DNA of 64,000 nt from Macrotrachela quadricornifera. Taxonomy: Eukaryota; Rotifera; Eurotatoria; Philodinida; Philodinidae. The DNA is taken from NCBI GenBank assembly GCA_022393335.1, contig JAJEKB010021031.1:138987-202986 (forward strand), given 5' to 3'. The notes under the pieces are model-generated. The model worked only from the letters and a program-made list of their open reading frames with translations. It did no database searches and was not told where the DNA came from. Positions 54,290 to 64,000 of this stretch are shown here, one piece after another. How positions within the stretch are numbered: the stretch's first letter is position 1; each line of letters opens with the position of its first letter. Position numbers and translations under genes: made by a program.

Positions 54290-56050
54290 TTTCCGTCCTC
54301 CGGAACCGGAAGGAACCTAACGAAACCAGGGTATTTTCCAGCCTATTCCCACCGCCTTCCGATCACTTTCCCCCGAAACCTACCGAAAAATCTATGGAAA
54401 AGGAAGCGGTATTCCTGAAAGAAAATCACGTACTATATCTCAAATAATCCTAAGAAATCCGTTCGCCAGAATCACCATGGAAAACTACCGAAAACGGGCT
54501 ACATAAATTTCTACATAGTACTTTCTCGAAGGAATACAACGAACATCAATGGAAAACATAAGCGAAATCCTGCATCTTCCCACCGGTTCCATCAATAAAC
54601 GGTAAGAAACTGAAACTAGATCCCTTAAATTCCACGAAAATTCCTCACAGGTTACAAAGATTTCCAATAACTGTACGACAAAACTACAGATTCCGGTCGG
54701 ATCAAGACAAACAATCACAATCTAAAAGATTTTTTTCTGATTTTAAATCTATTTTAAATCTTAGATCCGCATACAGTTTAAATCAACAAATTCCTAAAAC
54801 TTTCCTATCTCAAATGGCTCTATAATACTATTTAAAATATTTTCCAATCCTTTGTTATCCCACCTATTACAAGATGATTATTATACATAACATATTCCTC
54901 GATCACTTCAAACTAATGACGAGTTTTCATACAATCGTACCTCAAATCCAAATGCAATCACGTGGATTTCCCTACCTACCTATTCAAAACTCTAATAAAT
55001 AAACATTAAATACGTTTAAAAGTTAAGCACTGAGGTCTAAATATCTCAAAAACTTTTCATTTCCGCAACACTTACAAAAAGTTTCGCAGCACTTTTCATC
55101 ATATCGGAGGAGAACGCATCGCAAGCATTTCAAACATCAACTTTGCAGGAAACTTGCCCCTTAATTTTTCATTCATTAACCATATCATCGGCCATGTAAA
55201 TAAACACGCTCATCATCTGGAAACTACTCATAATTCATTCCTAGAGCATACTTAAAAAACCAATTATAAAGTAGAAACTAACTAAATTATTCCAAAAAGA
55301 AATTACGTCAAAAAAAAACTTTCTGCACTTCATATTCACCATTTCAAATGCAATAAATAGCGCCTGTCACACCATACTTTCATGTGTTTAAACAAAAACC
55401 CCTCTTTTTCCAAAAAAAATCCATTATTAAAAATCTCTTTTGTCCAAAGCAACCAAACCTATTTGCACGCAACTCACACAACAGTTTTTCTCCGTGCATG
55501 CCTTTCGATCCACTAATGTCAATTTCATAAAGTCAAATAGAATCCTATTTTCGAGAGGATAAAAAAAGAACTTCACCTTCAACCAATGAATCTTCAAAAA
55601 CCAAAAATGATTTTAAATCTCACATGGCACGATATTTTCAGACACTAGATCAATCGAAAATTTCTTTTTGGATTTTCCATCGGTTAACAAATATTTTAAT
55701 TTTCATAAACCACACTATTTCGAAAAAGCTAAAAAACAACCTAATTATTATCCTTTCAATTTGCTCATCATTTTAAATTGATTTCTAATTTGACATGATA
55801 TCAAAACGTCCACTACTCAGCAAAAAACAGTATTTTGACTATGGATTTTTCATCTTAAATGGTACCCTAGTTTGCACTGATTACAGAATAAAACTTTATT
55901 ATTTTTTTCAATTCTTCACCCAAGCAAATCTATTCTAATTCATCATAATAAATAATAAAGTTTTTCTGATAAAATTGAGACTATTTAATGAACAAACTAA
56001 TGTAATTGAATCTACTAGAAAAAAAACTTATCATAATATCCAAAATATTC
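54290..56050 (+). other. Long C-over-G skewed, non-coding stretch
   Basis: On the plus strand C clearly exceeds G for about 1.7 kb (for example 15 C and 3 G in 54841-54900), and the sign reverses after about 56,050. All frames are closed. No inverted repeat or satellite is seen. Such skew could mark a long non-coding RNA or an element with single-stranded replication, but neither is shown. Confidence 0.5.
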
Positions 56051-56059
56051 AATTAAAAT

Positions 56060-56210
56060 AGGATTTTTCATCGCCGAACAATCCAATGTGACTTATTCGA
56101 GTGAAAAAAAGGAAGTTTTTTAAATGATCGATAATATTTGATGAAGAAACAATTTTTCATCGTTTAGAAATTCAATGTGGCTTATTCGAGTAGAAAAAGA
56201 ATTTTGTTTT
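56060..56210 (+). repeat. Two tandem units of about 90 bp
   Basis: TTTTTCATCG..GAA.AATCCAATGTG.CTTATTCGAGT occurs at about 56065 and 56152, with similar A-rich continuations. Confidence 0.6.
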
Positions 56211-56437
56211 TAAAGTATGGAGAATAATGGGTGAATAATGATTTTGCATAGGTGAAAAATTTGCTTTAATTGATTTAGAAAAAAATCATTTTGTTGAATT
56301 GCTGATAGTGTTATATTGAAAATGATTTCTAATTTATGTGAGATGTAACTGTGCATATGAGTCAGAGATGGAGTCCGTTTATGAAAATATTGACGAGATG
56401 GCATCTGACATGATTTATCATCTATTTATAACTTACG

Positions 56438-56540
56438 AGGGAACGGTCCTAACTGATTAATCGCTTTTGAGCGTAATCTCTATGCATAAGGTGGACCCCA
56501 TTGAGGTATGAAAAACCCCAAAAGGACAAATTCCCATAGG
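56438..56540 (+). repeat. Copy of the 36320 repeat block, ending at the gap
   Basis: TAATCGCTTTTGAG, CTATGCATAAGGTGG and AAACCCCAAAAGGACAAATT match the order seen at 36340-36420. The sequence is cut by N's. Confidence 0.6.
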
Positions 56541-56940
56541 NNNNNNNNNNNNNNNNNNNNNNNNNNNNNNNNNNNNNNNNNNNNNNNNNNNNNNNNNNNN
56601 NNNNNNNNNNNNNNNNNNNNNNNNNNNNNNNNNNNNNNNNNNNNNNNNNNNNNNNNNNNNNNNNNNNNNNNNNNNNNNNNNNNNNNNNNNNNNNNNNNNN
56701 NNNNNNNNNNNNNNNNNNNNNNNNNNNNNNNNNNNNNNNNNNNNNNNNNNNNNNNNNNNNNNNNNNNNNNNNNNNNNNNNNNNNNNNNNNNNNNNNNNNN
56801 NNNNNNNNNNNNNNNNNNNNNNNNNNNNNNNNNNNNNNNNNNNNNNNNNNNNNNNNNNNNNNNNNNNNNNNNNNNNNNNNNNNNNNNNNNNNNNNNNNNN
56901 NNNNNNNNNNNNNNNNNNNNNNNNNNNNNNNNNNNNNNNN
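56541..56940. other. Assembly gap, 400 N
   Basis: Exactly 400 unknown bases. Open frames drawn across it are artefacts. One flank is a known repeat, the other a G-rich minisatellite, which explains the failed assembly. Confidence 0.99.
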
Positions 56941-56959
56941 AAAATAGTTCTTATAAGAA

Positions 56960-57170
56960 TAAGACGGGGCGGGGCGGGGCGAGGATAGCTTTTGGCGGGG
57001 CGAGGCGGGGCGGAGTCGAAGAAGAGACGCAAAGGTCGGGGCGAGGTGAGGCGGGGATAACTTCTTCTGGGGCGGAGCGGGGCGGGGAGCGAAGAAAAGA
57101 GCGAGGCGAGGCGAGGCGGGGATAACTTCTTTCGGGGCGAAGCGGGGCTGGGAGCAAAAAATTCTCCCCG
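56960..57170 (+). repeat. G-rich minisatellite (GGGGCGGGGCGAGG type)
   Basis: Tandem GCGGGGCGAGGCGGGG words with a longer periodicity marked by GGGATAACTTCTT (57052, 57117) and GGATAGCTTTT (56983). Far higher G+C than anything else in the window. The array probably continues into the gap. Confidence 0.8.
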
Positions 57171-57833
57171 TTTCGTCCTCTGATTCACAATCAAACAGAA
57201 GTTTCTTCTGTATAAATATGTATAACAATGTATTGTTAGTACCAGGACACTTTTTACAAAACTATTTATTTAATAAAAATTCGAGCTTTCTAATGTACAA
57301 GACAAAGATTAGTATATGGTGCATTTTGAACGAAACAGAAAAATATTTGATTTTTTTCTATGTTGAAGTTTGTCCACGTATATTCGCATCCTAAAAAGAA
57401 AGTAGCGAGAGTGTAGCTTACAAATAAAGATTAAAATACCATATAAACAATAAAGTATGTCACACACAAAAAAAAAAACTTATCTACATCAAGAAATAAT
57501 TTAGTGGTACAATATAAAGCTATCATGTAAGAATAGAACAAGAGGGAAATATCAGATTTCTATGATTAAAATCAATTTTTTAAATTTCTTTTGTTCAAGA
57601 TATCAATTATTGTATTCCATTATTCAAACATATGAAGCCTGCTTTTTGACTGTACGACTTCACAGATAGTTTTGATATACTAAAAATCATGTTATAGATG
57701 CATACAGCATTTGCAAAGGTATCAACACATCGTTAATGTTTATTCTCCTTAATTTTATTTGTTAGAGAACTAAAACCTGATGCGATAAAAGTTGAAACAA
57801 CGAAACTATGAATGTTGAATGAATATAATTGCT
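57171..57833. other. Intergenic
   Basis: AT-rich, no gene or strong repeat seen. Confidence 0.4.
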
Positions 57834-58500
57834 TGTATCAAAAAAGGAGAAAAGAATGCTCTATTTTTTCTATGCTACTTGATCGTACTTCAACCAATAT
57901 CATAATAATAAACTTTAGATAAGATTTGTTTCATTAGTCTATGTGCTGGTTTTATTATATCTAATAGGTGCACAGATTAGACTGCCATACGTTGCATTTT
58001 AATTTTTATTGCTTAATACTTTGTACTTAAAAAAACGAAATATACCGGAAGAGACAGCATGAATAAGCTCTATAATTTATATAAGACCGCTGCTTTTATA
58101 GCTGCATTTTGTTTTTAAATTGGACAAAATTCTACCCAACTAGTTTTCGAAAACCTTCGAATTTCACGTTGTTTCCTTAACTAACAGCACGTATATACTT
58201 GTGATTCATTATGTAGGTTGTATGTGGTCGCAGAGAATTTTGTCCAATTTGAAAACAAAAAGTGTAACTATAAAAACAGTGGTCTTATACAAATTATAGA
58301 GCTTTTCACGCTGCATCTTCTGGCATATTTCGTTTTTTAAATACAAAGTATGACCGTCTAATCTGCACACATATTAAATATAATACAGCTAGTACATGGT
58401 CTACTGAAACAGATCTTATCGAAAGATTATTATCATGATATTAGTTGAAGTACGACCAAGTAGCACAGCAAAAATAGAGCATTGTTTCCTTTGTCAAACA
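57834..58500. mobile_element. About 670-bp foldback element
   Basis: Outer arms: AATGCTCTATTTTTTCTATG with GCTACTTGATCGTACTTCAA (57855-57892), mirrored by TTGAAGTACGACCAAGTAGC and AAAATAGAGCATTGTTTCC (58444-58491). Inner arms pair through AGACTGCCATACGTTGCATT-like sequence and TATAATTTATATAAGACC / GGTCTTATACAAATTATA. The loop is about 58140-58225. No coding sequence. Confidence 0.8.
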
Positions 58501-60418
58501 ATATAGAAAGAAAGTTTCTTAAACCTTGTTATAAGGAATTATGGACTTTACTATGTAGGGGCGTGACAGCTCCAGCTGGTAAGCTGTGGGCAGCTGGGAT
58601 AAAGAGCTGTTAAATATGCTGAGATCTTTCAACACAACAGTTATGACAAGTGACACTAAAAAAATGTGAAGCAATAAAAATGAAATATCTTCATTCGCGA
58701 TCGTGATAGATACGAATATGATACCAACTCACACCTGCTTGAGCATATAGTCATGATACAATGGAGTGGTGTAATCAGGCGTTTGGCAGCAGTAGATTTA
58801 GTATAGTTGGACTCTACTGGGCAGTGAAAAGCGTCCCATATCTACATTCATTTCGATAGAAAAGCTCAGGATGAATTTCAATCAACACGGCTTCAGTTGA
58901 TGGAAATGCCTAGCCCCGTAAATCATATCTTCAGTGCTTCACTACAAGTGCTTATGAGTGTGACAGTTCGTGAATTGGTCATCTGATCTTAACGACTCGT
59001 GAGCTGATGATCAGTCAAACATTGCATTTAGGTTATATTTTCATCATGTGCTGTTAATGTGAGCTTTGCTATTTTCTTTTCAAGAAATTCTCTTTCGAGT
59101 GCTGCACATTACTATACACTTTACTTCCAATGAAGTGTTACAGAAAACGTTTCGGTGAGAGCACATGAGTTGTCTACAAATCATGAATCGTCTTGCACTA
59201 GCTCACCAATCCACAAACTGTCACATCCCTAGTAGAGCTGGATTAATTGTCCATCTTTTATCATGTATTACTACGTGTTGGGCAGAAAGACAACATATGT
59301 ATACTATTCGAACTCTCGATTCTAACCAATTAATGATAACCAACTAATGTTATAGTCACAAAAACATGCTTGAATTCCGCGCATGAACAACTTTATATGA
59401 ATCAATATGTGTCACAGTACCAACTTCTTTCAGATGATCTTGAATTGGTGTACCAGATCCAGCTCATCTGAACTGATGCGAACTGTCATATCTCTAGTCC
59501 TCAATAAAATTTCGTTTTGCTTAATTGAACTTTCGACATATTTAAGAATTCAGTATGATCTGATAAAATAGCTACACTTTTACAATATGTATATTTCAAC
59601 AAATATCATGCCTAGCATTGTGATCCAGAGGATCATAGACTCAGAAGCACACGAAACTATTTAACCAACGTCCAGCTTATCTAGATCGTATTAGGAACAA
59701 AACTAATGAGCAACATGCTGAAGCAATCATTAATAAATATCACTATTTGTTAACTTGATTTTAATCAAGAACATCAGATTTTTATCAAAAAAAAAATCAG
59801 TTTAATCAGTTTCATCACTCAATCAAAAACATCTGATTTTTGATATTTCCTCCTTGGAAATATATGTACTTGCTGATAGTTCGTGTTACTTCTTAAACCC
59901 ATAAATTGAAAAACAATACAAAAGAGGTAAGACAAAAGCTTCGAATACTTTAAGATATATAATGCTATTTAATATCAACATAGTCTATTAAATGGCTTAA
60001 AACAGTTTCGTTTTCCGTATACAACGGAAGTAAAGAAGCATAGGGACATGAAATAATATATGACTTTTATTCACTTCCTCATCAACTCTAATCACTATTA
60101 ATCCCTGTTAATCACTATTAATCACTCCTAATAATATCTAATCAAATAGCCAGCTGTTTCCCCCATGACTGTGTTGTAATCCTATACTTCGATTTTTTTC
60201 ATGCGCAAATCATTCATCTGATATTATATTCAAATCGTATTTGCCTAACAAACAATACACCTGTTTTCTTTCTCATATACCTAAAAAAAACATCTTTCAC
60301 CTACTCATTTAGTAAGAAAATGTATCTAGTATTTATACGAGACAGAAAAATATCATTATCAAGTCATCTTCTACAACATCAGATAGGACATCAAAATTAA
60401 ATTTATTTCATCAACAAA
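58501..60418. other. Intergenic with diverged TGTGACAGTT repeats
   Basis: A motif GTGACAGTTCG with an associated GAATTGGT/GAGCTGATG neighbourhood appears at about 58957 and inverted at about 59215 and 59490. No gene. The 100 bp before 60419 includes a TATA-like ATTTATA at about 60331, consistent with the promoter of the next gene. Confidence 0.4.
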
Positions 60419-60628
60419 ATGAAGTGCTTGTGCATTTTCTTGGTTTTTATGGCTCTTGTTTCAATTACAATGAGTCTTATGGCTGATACTCCACATTATC
60501 CATGGCGTGGTTGTCAATGTCAACGAGGAGGAGAACGTGGTGGTCATTGTCATTGTCCAGATCATTTAAAGATGGCAAATACTTATTGTCGTTATGGAGG
60601 AAATCATTGGATTTGCTTTCCTTTTTAG
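60419..60628 (+). CDS. Small Cys-rich secreted peptide, 69 residues
   Basis: Single exon. Residues 1 to about 22 form a hydrophobic signal peptide (MKCLCIFLVFMALVSITMSL). The mature part is short, Gly/His-rich and has six cysteines at 32, 34, 44, 46, 57 and 66 (CxC, CxC, C, C), enough for three disulfides. The end ICFPF is hydrophobic. AAATAAA about 50 bp after the stop can serve as poly(A) signal, and an ATTTATA box lies 88 bp upstream. The family is not recognised; the pattern is compatible with a defence or matrix peptide but no function can be assigned. Confidence 0.7.
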   Translation: MKCLCIFLVFMALVSITMSLMADTPHYPWRGCQCQRGGERGGHCHCPDHLKMANTYCRYGGNHWICFPF

Positions 60629-62178
60629 TCGTCGTCGTTCACTTGCTGTTGAAGAAAGTCATAATCATGATTATAAATAAATATCATTCATTTATTCATT
60701 CATTATCTTTTATTTTTGCGTATTATTTTTCTTTCAAGAAATTGTATTTAATCAACATGGGATAGAAAAATAAGTATACGTGATTGATGGCTTGATTTGA
60801 AGTTTTTATTTGAGTTTGCAATATGTCCTTTTTTTCTGTTTTCTACCCTTCTTATATATATACAACAAGTAGCGCTGATCCTAGAGATTCACTGAGCCTT
60901 TTCTGAAAGAACATTTAGTTTGATTATATTATATCTCATAGTCCTCTTGATCGCGTGAAATTTATATATAAATGATAATCGTTATGTTAACTCATTTCTT
61001 CATGAAATAAGCTCATGCTAAAGACGAGCACTAGAGAGAAATTTGTATATGAAGATTTCAAAATATTATTCTCAAACCACTATGTCAAACAATATTTCTT
61101 TCCAGTATAGAAAATGATTTCTTATAGTTAAGAATATAATTTACTGTAATCAGTCTCAATCTCTCGATACATGTATAGTTAGTATATCATTCAATTTCAT
61201 TATTGATTCTTTCGATGACGGCTAAGTTCACATTTGCTAAATAGAATTATGTAAATGTTCAGTAAATAAAATGGATGTTGAGTGTAATTATTAGATGCTC
61301 AGTTAATCTGATTTTTCTTAGTAAAAAATATATTTGCTAAGTATGATAAATAACATCTGAGTAAAATTTATTTTTTCCCTCACCCTTAAGATTGAAAGTA
61401 CATTTACAAAATGAAGGACAGGGGTACACAAGAACGTAAATCGGCTCACCAATGGATCATCGAAAGAAATACATCATTTGATGTAGAATTTTACGGTGAT
61501 TCTTTCTAGGTCTAATTTAATCAATTTAGCATTATCAGTCTCAGAAAAAAGACAAGCACTAGTCAATGAACACCGATAAATGATTTCATATTATGTGAAA
61601 GAAAAAAACGTAATAGATTAGTTTATTTACTTGGAAAATATTCAAATAATCGAAGTAGTATTGATAAGAGATGATTTTAATTTTTTATGATCACATCGAG
61701 TAAAAAATATCTATCAAGATTTTTTTCCTTTTATTCGTTCAAAAGTTATTTGAACTCATTAGTGAGAATGATGATACAGCGTGACTCAATTCCTATCCCT
61801 CTCTATTGTCCTTTTTTTACTATATTATGGAAAATATTGATTGCTTTGTATTTAGATACAGATAATTTATTTCTGTAGCTTATAAGACTATAACAACAGA
61901 GAGTGTATGTGAATTTTTACTCATCGAATATGATATTGTTGACAAAATAAAACTTTCAAACTAATCTTCACGAAAATAAAACGAAATGAATGACGATTGT
62001 AATGCGTTGTCATTTCATCATTGAAAATAAATAACCATTCATAACACGACATGTAATCAAGTTATTGCACAATCATGAAAAGATCTATGTCACAGAACGA
62101 ACATCAACATTGAAATAGAACGAAAAGTTGCATGTGCACATGCTATATAACGAACACACATCTTAACGATTCTTACCA
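60629..62178. other. Intergenic
   Basis: AT-rich. Contains a single diverged terminus of the 6811-9031 foldback family at 61411-61510 (GGACAGGGGTACACAAGAAC, AAATCGGCTC, GATCATCGAAAGAAAT). No gene supported. Confidence 0.45.
61411..61510 (+). repeat. Solo terminus of the 2.2-kb foldback family
   Basis: Aligns with 6811-6910: GGAC.GGGG.TA.A.AAGAAC, AAATCGGC.CA, TCATCGAA.GA, ATGA.A.ATGCAGAAT-like, GATTCTTTCT. Only one end is present. Confidence 0.5.
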
Positions 62179-63723
62179 ATGGATGAAAAAATGAAACCGT
62201 CACTTCTTACATTACCTATAAAACTTATCTATCGAATTCTTAATCATTTGAATGATTTTGATATTTTATGTACATTGACTAATGTCTCGACACAAATGAA
62301 TACTATTTTAAATAATTATCGTCGATACAAAGTAATATTTTTTCTTTAGATTAAAGCGATTTTGTTTTTTTATATTTAACACAGACACTTACTACACTTC
62401 AACTGTGTAACAAGAAAATGAGTCAACAAGATCTCATATATCTTGTCAATAATCTCAAACAAAACAAAGTAAGTTGTCCTCTTGATTCTATTATAGTCGA
62501 TGATCTCTTTATTAATTCACAGAAAATCACGACACTTGATATTGGTATCAACCAAATAGACGATCAAACCGTAGAGTATGTTTCTGATTTCTTACAAAAA
62601 AATCAAGTAGGATCCATCTTCTTCTGTCTTTTCTTTTCATTATCATTTTTTTTTCTTTTCACAGTCACTAAACACATTATGCCTTCATCTAAATCAAATT
62701 GGTCCACAAGGAGCTAAATATCTTGCCAATGCTTTGAAACAAAATCAAGTAAAATATTCTGTCATTCTATCTTTTCACTCTCTAATAATTCTATATAGAC
62801 ATTAACTAAACTTAATCTTCATTACAATCCGATTGGTGATGAAGGAGTACAATATCTTGCTGATGCATTGAAACAAAATAAAGTACTATTTCTTTTCTTC
62901 TTCTCATTTATTTAATATCTAATTTAGACACTGACAACACTAAACATTATAAGATGTCAAATCAATGCACAAGGAGCTGAGTATCTTGGTAATGCTCTAC
63001 AACAAAATCAGGTTATATAATATTCATACGAATCTTCTTGTTTAATCTTTATTTTGTATAGACATTGACCACACTTTACATTGCAGAGAATCATATTGCT
63101 GATCAAGGAGCAGAATATCTCGCTATCGCTCTGCAACAGAATCAAGTAATATCTCTACATCTGATCAATTTCCAATTTCTCATTTACTTTTTATTCGATT
63201 CAGACACTCAACACACTTTACCTTGCTCAAAATCACATTACTGATCAAGGAATAAAACATCTTGCTAATGCTTTACAACAAAATCAAGTAAGATCGATCT
63301 ATTTTTTCATTTTAATCTTCGCATTGCTCACTGCTTTAAACAGACACTTGTTACTCTTAGTCTGAAAAAGAATCATATCAGTGATCAAGGAGCTCAATAT
63401 CTTGCAAATGCACTCTCTCAAAATAGAGTAATACTTCTTCTACTCTCTTGTTTCATTTAATTCATAAAAAAAATTTTCTATAGACATTGACCTCACTGAA
63501 CTTGAAATGGAATGAAATTAGTGATCAAGGAGCAGAGTATCTTGCTACAGCTCTTCATCAAAATAACGTAACGCATTTTCTATTTTTTTTTCTACAATAT
63601 TGTAAATATTTTTCGTAGACAATCATCTTTCTGGATATTCGATGCAATGAACTAGAAGATGATGGCAAAGATAATCTTCGTGATATACAAGAAGATAGAC
63701 CAGAACTAAAACTACTCTTATAA
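62179..63723 (+). CDS. F-box protein with ten LRR exons, one repeat per exon
   Basis: Eleven exons, 1014 nt, 337 residues. Exon 1 (62179-62331) encodes an F-box (LLTLPIKLIYRILNHLNDFD). Nine 84-nt exons follow, at 62385, 62523, 62665, 62799, 62928, 63062, 63204, 63344 and 63484, and a 105-nt last exon at 63619-63723. All introns are phase 0 and about 50-60 bp. Repeats read TLTTLxLxxNxIxDQGAxYLANALxQNQ and resemble one another more than those of the 29.9-kb paralogue, so the array looks younger or better homogenised. The presumed role is the same: an SCF ubiquitin-ligase substrate receptor with an LRR recognition surface. Start chosen at the ATG giving MDEKMKPSLLTLP, matching the F-box start of the paralogue. 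Confidence 0.88.
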
Positions 63724-64000
63724 ATGTCAAATAGATGAATATGCTCCAATTTTTCATCATGTCTATGATTCTTTTACTGTGAAAAGATTCCTTCTATTTA
63801 ACCTATCTGAATAAAGTTGATTGAATACAATCAGTTTCTTTATTTATTTAAAACGTATGTAAAGTAAATATCTTGAATATCAATGTTTAAACGGTTCCAA
63901 TGTAATAATTAGATATTTATTTCGGACTAATATTGAGTTTTCCTTCCACAGTCGAACCCGGTTGATTTGACGTTGCATCATTACAATTACTTGTTGCCAT
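63724..64000. other. 3' flank of the second F-box/LRR gene
   Basis: GAATAAAGT at about 63810 is a plausible poly(A) signal. Nothing else is seen before the window ends. Confidence 0.4.

Noticed and set aside
56449..57228. Long Pro/Arg/Ser-rich frames across the gap
   Set aside because: They run through 400 N's and a G-rich minisatellite; no evidence of coding.
1..64000. CRISPR arrays or operons
   Set aside because: No regularly spaced identical repeats with unique spacers were seen, and spliceosomal introns show that the DNA is eukaryotic.

Overview
The window looks like a bdelloid rotifer nuclear contig, AT-rich with one 400-N assembly gap. The case is an inference from combined traits: many short (about 50-65 bp) GT-AG introns; a Penelope-like element (PLE) with a reverse transcriptase like the bdelloid Athena family; genes whose closest known relatives are bacterial, plant or fungal (a GH19 chitinase and an intronless FAD monooxygenase); an ankyrin-ADP-ribosyltransferase; chimeric LDLa/EGF/7TM receptors; and a heavy load of DNA transposons and foldback elements. 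No species can be named from sequence alone.

Layout. 0-20 kb is transposon-rich: a truncated GH19 chitinase (496-1489); an intact FLYWCH/MULE element (2287-4590, 8-bp target duplication) inserted into an older MULE transposase pseudogene (2213-6236); a mariner fragment; a 2.2-kb foldback (6811-9031); a two-exon gene whose intron appears to hold a 1.3-kb foldback (9342-11611); a dead hAT-type transposase cut by a 5'-truncated LINE (12503-14340); a GTAC-rich repeat field; and the FAD monooxygenase (16824-17993). 19-29 kb holds a decayed PLE (19198-20200), two tandem hammerhead-ribozyme motifs 183 bp apart (21486-21712), a 7TM receptor (22997-23962) and several non-coding mobile elements. 29.9-34.9 kb is one F-box/leucine-rich-repeat (LRR) gene with about 35 exons, nearly every one encoding exactly one 28-residue repeat. 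A tRNA-derived SINE follows (35.8-36.1 kb), then a 1.58-kaa LDLa/EGF/7TM receptor (37.9-42.7 kb), repeats, an ankyrin + ADP-ribosyltransferase gene (46.7-47.8 kb), the fuller copy of a 2-kb dispersed repeat with a 3' hairpin (48.9-51 kb), a small conserved-looking gene (53.2-53.7 kb), a strongly C-over-G-skewed stretch (54.3-56.0 kb), the gap and a G-rich minisatellite, a foldback (57.8-58.5 kb), a small Cys-rich secreted peptide (60.4 kb) and a second, shorter F-box/LRR gene (62.2-63.7 kb).

The genes do not form a pathway. The recurring theme is accessory function (receptors, F-box/LRR recognition proteins, ADP-ribosylation, chitin degradation) embedded in layered, often nested, mobile DNA. 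The best candidates for new biology are the tandem hammerhead pair, which looks like a retrozyme or PLE ribozyme remnant with a compensatory base-pair change, and the one-repeat-per-exon F-box/LRR genes.
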